From Halomonas sp. 54_146 (lineage in GTDB: Bacteria; Pseudomonadota; Gammaproteobacteria; Pseudomonadales; Halomonadaceae), in the NCBI RefSeq assembly GCF_001507855.1, contig NZ_LGEN01000025.1:1-49449 (forward strand): DNA of 49,449 nt. Direction: 5' to 3'. A program made the position numbers and the translations under genes. The notes below the pieces were generated by a model that made no database searches, was not told the DNA's origin, and saw only the letters and a list, made by a program, of their open reading frames with translations. How positions within the stretch are numbered: position 1 is the first letter of the stretch; the number at the start of each line of letters is the position of its first letter. This document shows positions 10,401 through 16,819 of this stretch, one piece after another.

Positions 10401-13166
10401 GATAGCATCCAGCATGCGCCATGCCTGGTCGGGTAAAAAAACCACCAGCAGTAGCATTTGCACAGAACCTAGCTTTAGCTCATCAAACCAGAGATGGTAG
10501 TGGTGGCGCAGCTTTGAGCGTGCCTGAAAGGGCACCAAGGATATGGTGAGAGAGAGCAGCACCGGGGCACCGACCACGGCTAACAGCAGCAGCGTGCTGG
10601 CAAGCGCCATCATAAAGGGCAGCTGCCAACTGGCCACCAGGCTTGCGAGCAATAGCGGGGGAATCAGCGAACGGCGCAGGTTGCCGATCATTTTCAAACG
10701 ACCGGTGAGCGGCAGGTCAGCACCCGCCAGCCATGGCAGCAGCTGCCAGTCGCCGCGGGTCCAGCGGTGTTGGCGCTTAGCTGCCACATCGTAACGGGCG
10801 GGAAAATCTTCAATCACTTCGATATCTGAGGCAAGCCCTGCACGGGCATAAATACCTTCAAATAAGTCGTGGCTGAGCAGCGTGTTTTCAGGCACTCGGC
10901 CAGCGAGCGAGGCTTGAAAGGCATCAATGTCATAAATGCCTTTGCCAGCGAATGAGCCTTCACCTACTAAGTCTTGGTAAAGATCAGAAATTGTCGCGGC
11001 ATACGGGTCAATACCGCCCGGTGCGGAAAATAGCCGTTGATAGATGGAGCCTTCTCCACCGGTGGGTAATGACGGCGTGACCCGTGGTTGCAAGATGGCG
11101 TAGCCCTCGACCACCCGGCGCTGCTGTACATCCATTCGCGGCTGGTTTAGCGGGTGCGCCATCTTGCCAATCAACCGGCTGGCAGCCCCTCTGGGAAGGC
11201 GCGTGTCAGCATCTAACGTGATCACATAGCGCACATCACGGGGCAGGGCGGGCGGGTCAATAAAGGTAGTATCATCGGCACCCCGCAGCAGTCGATTGAG
11301 CTCATGCAGCTTGCCCCGTTTGCGCTCCCAGCCCATCCAGGTATTTTCACTGTGATTAAATAGCCGCCGCCGGTGTAGCAAGAAAAAGCGCTGATCGCTG
11401 CTGCCCGCGTGCGGGCTGCCCAGTGAATAACGTTCATTTAATGCATCAATCCACCCCTGAGCCGCAGAAAGCAGCGCTGCTTCTCCCGGCAGCTCAGCAA
11501 GGTGGGCATCCACGCCATCAATAACCAATGCATAAGCAAGCGCGCCTTCACCGCTAGATAAATGATGCACTTCAAGGCGCTCAACCTGCTCGCGCAGGTC
11601 TTGCTCATCGGTTAATAGCGTAGGCACTGCAACCAGCGTTCGCAGCCGGGGTGGCACTCCTTTGGAAAGGTCTAGGCTAGGCAGCGGCTGGGCACCAACG
11701 CAGGAAATAATCAGCCGATTAACGATGAGCGTCGCCACTTCGATAATCGGCAGTAAGCCAAAAACGCCCAGCAATAGCAGCCAGGGCAGCGGGAATTCAC
11801 GTAACGGAACCGGTAAAGCAAGCAACAACCCACCGGCCAGCGCCATGAGGCTTAAAGTCACTACGCTCATCATCCAGATATAGCTGTTAATACCGTGGAA
11901 AAGCAGTGACCGACGCAATCGCTGGGCAGGCGAAGGGGAAAAGCCAAGCGTATGTTCAAGCGCCTCACGTCCTGAACCAATTAAAAAATAGCCAGGGTCG
12001 CGTTTACGGGCGGCTTCGGCGGGGTCTTCGGTGTTTGCCTCTGCCAGCTGTGACAGGGCTAGCGCCGCTTCAGCCACCGCGAGTTCAGTGTGTTGGGAGC
12101 CTCGGGCAAGTTGCTCAACCGCACTGCGGTATTGGTTGCGGGTGGTGAAATCTAAGCTATCAAACGCACTCTGCTGGCGTAGTGTTGCGTCTACCAGACT
12201 GACACTCTCAAACACCTCAGCCCAATCGATGCTGGAAATAAACCGCATGCTGGTGATGATGTTGCGCACGGTCACGTTGGCAGCCCCTTGACGTTGCTGC
12301 GCGTGCTGAACCACCTCGTCTATGGTTTCGCCTTGATGGCTTAGCTGCTCTTCCAGCCAGCCTACGAGCGGGCTGCTACGCGGGTCTAGGCCGCGCAGCC
12401 GTTTAGCAAGTTGGGCGGTGAACTGCGCTGCTAGCGGTTCAGCTAACGGCCCTGCTTGAAGGTTGGGGGTGCCGGTCTCGGTGATAAAGGTGTTGAGATC
12501 TAAGGCTGTTCGCTTGTTTGCGGGCTTTAACCATTTCGCGGCTAAGGTGTCGGCTTCGTCCCTGGCCGTTTGTTCGTTAATGATTTGGTCGGCGAGCCGC
12601 CGTAGGTTCTCAATCAGCACGATGCGCAGTGTGATAGCCACGGCCCACAGTTCACCAATAGTAAGCGGCTGAACGCGTTGATAAGCGGTAATAAACGTTT
12701 GTAGGGTATCAATATCAACGTGGCTGTCGGTATGGGCAACAAACGCCCACGCGATGCCAAACACCCGCGGGTAGCCGGCAAAAGGGCCTTTGGCGAGTTT
12801 AGGCAGCTGACGATAATAGCCGGGGGGAAGATCACTACGGATCTCGCGGATCTGGGCTTCAATAAGGTGGTAATTGTCGAGCAGCCAAGCAGCCGCAGGG
12901 ACAATATCGCGCCCACCCGACAGCGCCGCAGCGCTTTCGCGGTAAACTGCTAATAATGTTGTCGCGTTATCGTTAAGCCGTTTGGTTAAAGACACTACCT
13001 TGGGTGGCGTACTGGTCACTTCCTGGGCAAGTGCCAAACTGCCCGCGTGTTGTTCAAGCCGTTCAGCGCTAAAGAGTTCTTCCCTAACCGGAGTAGAGGA
13101 ATTCCATGGCGCTGCAAACGCATGTTGCCTGCGCACATAACGGAGAAATTGGTTCACAGATTCCAT
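4488..13166 (-). CDS. ndvB: Cyclic beta-1,2-glucan synthase
   Basis: At 2892 residues this matches the size and order of ChvB/NdvB/Cgs. An N-terminal cytosolic region (about 1-420) is followed by two helices (425-490) and a GT84 glycosyltransferase with DAD in ITLDADTRLPRG (about 651-656) and QHRW (about 799-802), the D,D,D,QxxRW-type active site. More helices (about 830-1010), beta-sandwich domains and a C-terminal GH94 phosphorylase-like domain follow; its DWND motif (2554-2557) retains the catalytic Asp. In alphaproteobacteria the enzyme primes on itself, elongates linear beta-1,2-glucan from UDP-glucose, cyclises it and uses the GH94 part to set ring size; product goes to the periplasm for osmoadaptation or host interaction. 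No NdvA/ChvA exporter gene is adjacent. The start is uncertain: ATG at 13166 has no spaced ribosome site, whereas GTG codon 4 (13157) has AGGA 8 nt upstream. Confidence 0.93.
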   Translation of the reverse strand: MESVNQFLRYVRRQHAFAAPWNSSTPVREELFSAERLEQHAGSLALAQEVTSTPPKVVSLTKRLNDNATTLLAVYRESAAALSGGRDIVPAAAWLLDNYHLIEAQIREIRSDLPPGYYRQLPKLAKGPFAGYPRVFGIAWAFVAHTDSHVDIDTLQTFITAYQRVQPLTIGELWAVAITLRIVLIENLRRLADQIINEQTARDEADTLAAKWLKPANKRTALDLNTFITETGTPNLQAGPLAEPLAAQFTAQLAKRLRGLDPRSSPLVGWLEEQLSHQGETIDEVVQHAQQRQGAANVTVRNIITSMRFISSIDWAEVFESVSLVDATLRQQSAFDSLDFTTRNQYRSAVEQLARGSQHTELAVAEAALALSQLAEANTEDPAEAARKRDPGYFLIGSGREALEHTLGFSPSPAQRLRRSLLFHGINSYIWMMSVVTLSLMALAGGLLLALPVPLREFPLPWLLLLGVFGLLPIIEVATLIVNRLIISCVGAQPLPSLDLSKGVPPRLRTLVAVPTLLTDEQDLREQVERLEVHHLSSGEGALAYALVIDGVDAHLAELPGEAALLSAAQGWIDALNERYSLGSPHAGSSDQRFFLLHRRRLFNHSENTWMGWERKRGKLHELNRLLRGADDTTFIDPPALPRDVRYVITLDADTRLPRGAASRLIGKMAHPLNQPRMDVQQRRVVEGYAILQPRVTPSLPTGGEGSIYQRLFSAPGGIDPYAATISDLYQDLVGEGSFAGKGIYDIDAFQASLAGRVPENTLLSHDLFEGIYARAGLASDIEVIEDFPARYDVAAKRQHRWTRGDWQLLPWLAGADLPLTGRLKMIGNLRRSLIPPLLLASLVASWQLPFMMALASTLLLLAVVGAPVLLSLTISLVPFQARSKLRHHYHLWFDELKLGSVQMLLLVVFLPDQAWRMLDAIARSLTRIFYTHRHLLEWVSAAQSMKSPPLTVAGFYQRMAPGTLLGFMVALSALWSAGDTWVIALPLALLWLAAPAVASWLSSHKSAVVQPTISEEEALELRLIARRTWRYFETFVTPADNGLPPDNFQEDPTPALAQRTSPTNMGLYLLSTLAARDFGWLGTQQALQRLETTLETMQGLPRYRGHFYNWYTTHDLRPLDPRYVSTVDSGNLAGHLIVIANAFETLQTKARLTDPREGIADTLSLARDALKHAAASPNTLPEKFAALLSVQFEAIDAQLKSDAMASAWLTNLSLLTNLSLLTDKALRLLRATINDQPGLPCEELLFWVEALHKTVTQHIDDRAVQPGEQEQQLANRMQQLANAARRMAVGMDFGFLLNTERQLLSIGYSLDDHCLDTSCYDLLASEARLASLFAIAKGDIPTRHWFRLGRPATPLSFGSALISWSGSMFEYLMPSLVMRAPGGSLLEQTNRLVVKRQEAYASQLSAPWGISESAYNARDFEFTYQYSNFGVPGLGLKRGLSADLVIAPYATGLATMVDPNGACRNFKRLEELGALGRYGFYEALDFTRSRLPAGEDMVIVRSFMAHHQGMTIAAIANTLHHGQMRARFHREPMIQASELLLQERVPRNVDIVHPRAEEVKSTASQSINEAQTIRHVSTLANAPPVTHLLSNGCYSVMLTATGGGYSRWRNIAISRWQPDATRDHLGSFIFLRDTELPGVWTATGQGATINAHDDSNHVVFAEDYARYTHRRDDITTHMEVLVSGEDDSEVRHIALTNSSRHARDIDITSYSELVLTTTGADNAHPAFAKMFVVTEFLEEFNALIATRRRRAPDDEPVWAAHFAVVEGETVGEPQYETDRARFLGRGHATLHASALASGQRLSGTVGSVLDPVFALRYRLRVAPGNAARIAYWTVVASSREALIDVIDKHHDRSAFERAKTLAWTQAQVQLRHLGIQPEEAADFQRFATPLLYPDPRFRAPSEAIERGAGPQSRLWQHGISGDLPIILMRIDTVDDIAQVRQLLRAHEYWRMKRLCVDVVIINERGSSYVQDLQHAIDTAVLSSQTQPRFRNAHALGSVFTLRADLMSLEMRTQLQSIASVALKAHRGSMANQLALTLPARATANQRPLLPKRPLPRPRSETATDTSLSLLPTLEFFNGLGGFAHHGREYVTILEAGTSTPAPWVNVVANAGFGFQVSAEGAGYVWADNSRENQLTQWSNDPVADPSGDAIYVRDEESLALFTATARPIRTQGRYIARHGFGYSQFEHQTDGIALTLLHFVPLDAPLRISRLRICNHSGRPRKLSVTAYAEWVLGTSRSGSAPFLISRFDTDSGALLVENPWNITFPGKVAFLDIGDQPDAWTADRCEFIGYGSSLASPAGLRSKAPLAGSQGAGLDPCAALNRRVSLAVGESIDIVVLMGQGGSAAEAQALIARYRETDIDAELAKVNAHWQTQLNAIHVTTPDRAMDIMLNGWLLYQTIACRITARSGFYQASGAYGFRDQLQDGMALTFTNPEATREHLLRAASRQFVEGDVQHWWLPHSGQGVRTRISDDRVWLAYACAHYIATSHDTAVLDEPVSFLEGAQLAPGEHDCFFQPMVAEETASLFEHCARGLDQSLSLCGEHGLPLIGGGDWNDGMNRVGEAGKGESVWLGWLLVHTLERFIPFAEQREVQTPTAISQAPADNPEASRAERWRAHATGLRIALESNAWDGLWYRRATFDDGSWLGSKESDACQIDSIAQTWAVLSGAAEPHRAALAMRSLEQMLIKRDEQLALLFWPPFDQPQRDPGYISGYPPGMRENGGQYSHAAMWAVLAFTKLGEGSKAHDLFALLNPINHARTEEETARYHVEPYVVAADVYSVAPHTGRGGWTWYTGSASWMYRAGIEGILGIRRGGSWLIITPCLPSEWPGFSATLTIAETHYAVKVTTTDDALSAQLDGSALALQQGEVRIPLDGQRHQLEVFVQRHVAVY
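9500..9535. repeat. In-frame 18-bp tandem duplication inside ndvB
   Basis: Two identical 18-bp copies (TTAATAGGGATAAGTTCG) at 9500-9517 and 9518-9535 encode a duplicated hexapeptide in the protein, giving TNLSLLTNLSLLT. The frame is preserved, and the duplication sits in the helical linker between the transferase and phosphorylase halves. Confidence 0.92.
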
Positions 13167-13332
13167 CCTGGTGAAAGTGCGCTTTTGTCATCCGCACAAA
13201 CGAAGTTTCCCCTGCTATCACAATGGTCGTGCCACGGGATGGCGTCCGTTCGCTAGCGCACATTGAGCCGATTAATGTAAAAGGTGCTAACGTAAAAGCT
13301 CTAATGGTGAAGGGTTTAACTATGAATACTCA

Positions 13333-13377
13333 ATTGTGAATAGCTCCATTGTGAATAGCTCAACTGTGAATAGCTCA
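13333..13377. repeat. Three tandem copies of a 15-bp unit
   Basis: Copies at 13333-13347, 13348-13362 and 13363-13377 have consensus ATTGTGAATAGCTCA with one mismatch in the first and one in the third. They lie 170-210 bp upstream of ndvB on its promoter side. Confidence 0.9.
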
Positions 13378-13517
13378 ATAAAACCAGATACTGACATCCC
13401 ATTAACGTGAAAATAAGGCAGGCCGTTAACGATAGTATAGCCAGTGTTGTGAAGTGCTCTGGAGTTAGGAAGAAAACCACCAACACAAGTACGTTTTTAG
13501 TATGTTTTAGTTAGTTG

Positions 13518-13542
13518 TTTTAATGAGTAACTGTCATTAAAA
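13518..13542. promoter_or_regulatory. Perfect 9-bp inverted repeat, operator- or hairpin-like
   Basis: TTTTAATGA and TCATTAAAA are separated by 7 nt. Either a regulator-binding palindrome or a weak AT-rich hairpin. It lies between ndvB and the DASS gene and could serve either. Confidence 0.45.
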
Positions 13543-13552
13543 GACGATTATT

Positions 13553-13588
13553 TTTTAAATAGGCTTACTGTTTTAAATAAGCTTATTG
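13553..13588. repeat. Two tandem copies of an 18-bp AT-rich unit
   Basis: TTTTAAATAGGCTTACTG (13553-13570) is followed by a copy with two differences (13571-13588). Confidence 0.88.
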
Positions 13589-13630
13589 GTTTTTTAGGGC
13601 AAATGTTAAGACATCTCTGATTCACTTTTT

Positions 13631-13672
13631 CCATACGCCATACGCCATACGCCATACGCCATACGCCATACG
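13631..13672. repeat. Heptamer tandem array, six copies
   Basis: Six exact copies of CCATACG run head to tail, followed by partial ACGCATACG-like sequence. The array ends 18 nt before the TATAAT hexamer at 13691, so a -35 element at normal distance would overlap the last repeat copy. Confidence 0.95.
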
Positions 13673-13690
13673 CCACGCATACGCTTGCGG

Positions 13691-13739
13691 TATAATTAGA
13701 TGTTGCTAATAATTAAACTAAAGTCTTTATACTTTAGTT
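13691..13739 (+). promoter_or_regulatory. Promoter-like region with an 8-bp inverted repeat
   Basis: A consensus -10 TATAAT lies at 13691-13696 just after the heptamer array, with no good -35 upstream of it. A second -10-like TATACT at 13728-13733 has TTGCTA 19 nt upstream. TATACT overlaps a perfect inverted repeat (AACTAAAG 13716-13723 and CTTTAGTT 13732-13739, 8-nt spacer), which could be an operator occluding the second promoter. Promoter use is inferred only. Confidence 0.45.
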
Positions 13740-13900
13740 GTATATCGGGGTAAAGCGCTGGACTAATTGCCTGTGGCAGTGAATAAAGGGCGCCTCATGA
13801 GGGTCTCATACTGCTCTGTAAGCAGATTTTTTGCTTGAAGGGTGCCCCTCAACTTTTCTTTTAACTTTTCTTTCAACCCCGAACGTAAGTGGCCAACCGT

Positions 13901-15565
13901 ATGCATAAAACCGCCCTGATGACGGTATGGGATCAGCTGTGGCACTCCCACTACCAAGCTAAAAATTTATTGATGTGCGCACTGCCCACCGGCGGGGCAG
14001 CTAAAGCGGCGGCATTAAATGCTAAACATGAACCTTCTAATCATGAACCTGCTAATCAGCCCAAGCCGCCTGCGTATACTGCCCCGCAGAAGGTTGGCTT
14101 ACTGCTAGGCCCGTTGCTGTTTGCCCTAGTAGTGCTATTTTTTCACCCCGAAGATTTAAGCTATGAAGGCCGCATGGTATTGGCGACAACGCTATGGGTA
14201 GCCGTGTGGTGGATTACCGAAGCCATTCCCATTCCAGCAACCTCGCTGCTGCCCATCGTGCTTCTGCCGATTACCGGGGCGTTAGAGGGCAGTACCGTAA
14301 CCGCCGCTTACGGCAACCCGATTATTTTCCTGTTCCTGGGTGGCTTTATGATTGCCCTGGCGATGGAAAAGTGGGATTTGCACAAGCGTATCGCGCTATC
14401 AATTATTGCCGTGCTGGGCACCACGATTAACAGCATCGTATTTGGCTTTATGGCCGCGACCGGCTTTTTGTCGATGTGGGTATCCAATACCGCAGCGGTG
14501 ATGATGATGCTGCCGATTGGTACCGCGATTGTTTATCAAGTCACTCAAGAGCTGAGCAAAACCGAAGGCGATCACAGCGGTGAAATTGATAAGTTTAGTA
14601 AAGCGTTGATTTTTGGTGTTGGCTACGGTGGCACCATCGGTGGCCTGGGAACGTTGATCGGCACCCCGCCCAATATTATTTTAGCTGCCATTGTAAACGA
14701 GCTGTTTGGCGTTGAAATTTCGTTCGCCGGGTGGCTGGTGTTTGCTCTGCCCGTGGTGGTAACGCTGCTGTTTATTGGCTGGATCATGCTCACGCGTTTT
14801 ATCTACCCGATTAAATTAAGCAAGCTGCCAGGTGGTAAAGCGTTAATTAAAAAAGAAATGGCCGCATTGGGTCATATCTCTTTTGAAGAAAAAGCCGTGC
14901 TCGGTGTTTTTCTGTTTGCTGCGTTTTTCTGGATAACGCGTTCGTTTCTATGGCAGGGGCAGATCATCAACATCCCTGGTCTCAACGACACCATGATTGC
15001 GGTGGTGGCCGCACTGCTGCTGTTTTTGATCCCCTCTAAAACTAAAGGCGGCTGTTTGTTGGGTTGGGATGTCGCCAAAGATGTGCCCTGGGGCATTTTG
15101 CTGCTGTTCGGTGGTGGTTTGGCGATTGCGGCTGGTTTCGGCTCTTCTGGCCTAGCGCAGTGGATCGGTGGGCAAATGAGCGTGCTGGAAGGCGTCAACT
15201 TCTTGCTGGTAATCCTGCTGGCGACCGGCATGGTGCTGTTTTTAACCGAGATCACCTCAAACACCGCCACCGCGACGATGATTCTGCCGGTGCTGGCGTC
15301 ACTGGCGCTGGCGCTCAACATTCATCCCTTTGTGCTGATGGTGCCCGCCGCGATGGCCGCCAACTGCGCCTTTATGCTGCCGGTGGGCACCCCGCCCAAC
15401 GCGATTATCTTTGCCACCGGCAAAATCACCATCATCGAAATGGTGCGCAACGGGTTCTGGCTAAACATCATTGCCATGCTATTGATTACGGCGGCCGTGT
15501 ATTTCCTGTTACCCATCATGTGGGGGGTTGATTTAACCACCTACCCTGACGCCTTCCGTCGTTAG
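13901..15565 (+). CDS. DASS/SLC13 sodium:dicarboxylate symporter family permease
   Basis: From the ATG at 13901 the product is 554 residues. After about 60 hydrophilic residues come the two inverted halves of a DASS transporter, each with its SNT signature: MWVSNTAAVMMMLP in the first half and TEITSNTATATMILP in the second. These loops bind Na+ and substrate carboxylates in VcINDY-type structures. The motifs GTPPNIILA and GTPPNAIIFA complete the pair. The family mostly imports succinate, malate, fumarate or related anions with Na+. The start is uncertain: 13901 has AAGTGG about 7 nt upstream, GTG 13889 and ATG 13919 are alternatives, and no strong ribosome site is seen. The upstream region has a heptamer array. 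A terminator follows, so it is probably monocistronic. Confidence 0.88.
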   Translation: MHKTALMTVWDQLWHSHYQAKNLLMCALPTGGAAKAAALNAKHEPSNHEPANQPKPPAYTAPQKVGLLLGPLLFALVVLFFHPEDLSYEGRMVLATTLWVAVWWITEAIPIPATSLLPIVLLPITGALEGSTVTAAYGNPIIFLFLGGFMIALAMEKWDLHKRIALSIIAVLGTTINSIVFGFMAATGFLSMWVSNTAAVMMMLPIGTAIVYQVTQELSKTEGDHSGEIDKFSKALIFGVGYGGTIGGLGTLIGTPPNIILAAIVNELFGVEISFAGWLVFALPVVVTLLFIGWIMLTRFIYPIKLSKLPGGKALIKKEMAALGHISFEEKAVLGVFLFAAFFWITRSFLWQGQIINIPGLNDTMIAVVAALLLFLIPSKTKGGCLLGWDVAKDVPWGILLLFGGGLAIAAGFGSSGLAQWIGGQMSVLEGVNFLLVILLATGMVLFLTEITSNTATATMILPVLASLALALNIHPFVLMVPAAMAANCAFMLPVGTPPNAIIFATGKITIIEMVRNGFWLNIIAMLLITAAVYFLLPIMWGVDLTTYPDAFRR

Positions 15566-15585
15566 TAAACGGCTTAGCCTTGAAT

Positions 15586-15613
15586 AAGCCTCGCCAGCGT
15601 GCGGGGCTTTTTT
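15586..15613 (+). terminator. Intrinsic terminator after the DASS gene
   Basis: AGCCTCGC pairs with GCGGGGCT (one G-T pair) around a 6-nt loop and is followed by a run of T residues. Confidence 0.85.
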
Positions 15614-15673
15614 ATGGGTAGATAAAGTGTCGGGTTGTTATCATGCCGCTACACCCTTTTTGCTGAGCTTGCT

Positions 15674-16819
15674 ATGCGCCTACTTCATACCGCCGATTGG
15701 CACCTGGGGCGGCTGTTTCACAACCTTTCGCTGCTGGATGATCAGCGCCATGTGCTCAACCAACTCATCGAGATCATCGACCGCGAAAAGGTCGATGCGG
15801 TGTTAATTGCGGGCGATATTTACGACCGTTCAGTGCCGCCTGCTGCCGCTGTCACGCTGCTGGATGAGGTGCTCCACGCGCTCTGCGAAGAGCGCAAGCT
15901 GCCGGTGGTAATGATCTCAGGCAACCACGATGGAGCCGAACGGCTGCGCTTCGGCGCGCGCCACCTGCGCCAAGCCGGGCTGCATATCCTTTCCGATTTA
16001 TCAGATTTTGCCACGCCGGTAACGCTGGCCATTCAAGGCGTTGAGGTGGATGTGTTCGGCATCCCCTACGCTGACCCCGAGCATGTGCGCAGCCAGTTCA
16101 ACGTTGAGGTGCGCGATTTTGATGGCGCTCACCGCTATTTGGTCGAACGCATTAGCGAGCAGCGCCACCCAACGCGCCCGTGCGTGCTGATGAGCCACTG
16201 CTTTGTGGATGGCGGCAGCGCCTCCGATTCTGAGCGCCCGCTAACGTTAGGTGGGGCCGAAAGCGTTACCTGGCAGCCCATGCAAAGCTTTGACTACGTG
16301 GCACTTGGCCACCTTCACGGCCCGCAGTATCGCGGCGGCGAGCATATTCGCTACAGCGGCTCGCTGCTCAAATACAGCTTTTCCGAAGCCAGCCAGCGTA
16401 AAGGCGTAACGCTAGTAGAGTTAGATGCCAGCGGCGTCACGCAGATTGAGCAGATCCCGCTAACACCCAGCCGTGAAGTGCGCGTGTTAGAAGGCGAGAT
16501 GGCTGCGTTGATTGCCCAGGGGCGAACGGATGCCAACGCCGATGACTACCTGCTGGTGCGGCTAACCGATCGCCACGCCATTCTCGACCCCATGGGCAAG
16601 CTACGTGATGTCTATCCCAACGTGCTGCACCTAGAAAAGCCCGGCATGTTGGGCACCCATGGCCATCAGCAGCTTGATCGCGAGCGGCTGCGCTTTGATG
16701 CCCTGGACATGTTCAGCGATTTCTTTAATCAAACCAGCGGGGAAGCCATGAGCGATGAGCAGGCGAGTGCCATGGCGGCGTTAATTAACCAGCTGCAGCG
16801 CGATGAGGTTCAAGAATGA
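15674..16819 (+). CDS. sbcD: SbcD exonuclease subunit (Mre11-like)
   Basis: This 381-residue protein starts MRLLHTADWHLGR and carries the calcineurin-like phosphoesterase motifs in order: D-x-H (DWH, residues 8-10), GDIYDRS, GNHD, SH and GHLHG. These bind the two Mn2+ ions of the nuclease site. The length fits SbcD, with a C-terminal capping and SbcC-binding region. SbcCD opens DNA hairpins and removes protein-blocked ends, limiting palindrome stability and processing replication intermediates. The start at 15674 is the conserved one; the upstream in-frame Met at 15635 overlaps the space near the previous terminator and gives non-conserved residues. It overlaps sbcC by 4 bp (ATGA), so the two subunits are translationally coupled. 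Confidence 0.96.
   Translation: MRLLHTADWHLGRLFHNLSLLDDQRHVLNQLIEIIDREKVDAVLIAGDIYDRSVPPAAAVTLLDEVLHALCEERKLPVVMISGNHDGAERLRFGARHLRQAGLHILSDLSDFATPVTLAIQGVEVDVFGIPYADPEHVRSQFNVEVRDFDGAHRYLVERISEQRHPTRPCVLMSHCFVDGGSASDSERPLTLGGAESVTWQPMQSFDYVALGHLHGPQYRGGEHIRYSGSLLKYSFSEASQRKGVTLVELDASGVTQIEQIPLTPSREVRVLEGEMAALIAQGRTDANADDYLLVRLTDRHAILDPMGKLRDVYPNVLHLEKPGMLGTHGHQQLDRERLRFDALDMFSDFFNQTSGEAMSDEQASAMAALINQLQRDEVQE

Larger units (their letters stand above)
13167..13900. other. Long AT-rich, repeat-laden intergenic region
   Basis: About 730 bp separate the divergent ndvB and DASS genes. No gene is supported; the minus-strand frame at 13763-13957 overlaps the permease start and its KEKLKEKLRG only reflects a 12-bp DNA repeat. 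The region contains, in order, a 15-bp repeat (three copies), a 9-bp inverted repeat, an 18-bp repeat (two copies), a heptamer array (six copies), promoter-like sequence with an inverted repeat, and a 12-bp repeat (AACTTTTCTTTT/AACTTTTCTTTC, 13851-13874). Base composition is clearly more AT-rich than flanking genes. Confidence 0.7.

Noticed and set aside
13631..13672. Heptamer array as a CRISPR or coding repeat
   Set aside because: Units are only 7 bp with no spacers and no cas genes nearby. No open frame with coding features covers it.
13763..13957. Minus-strand 64-codon frame upstream of the DASS gene
   Set aside because: It overlaps the permease N-terminus, and its repetitive KEKLKEKLRG only reflects a 12-bp DNA repeat.
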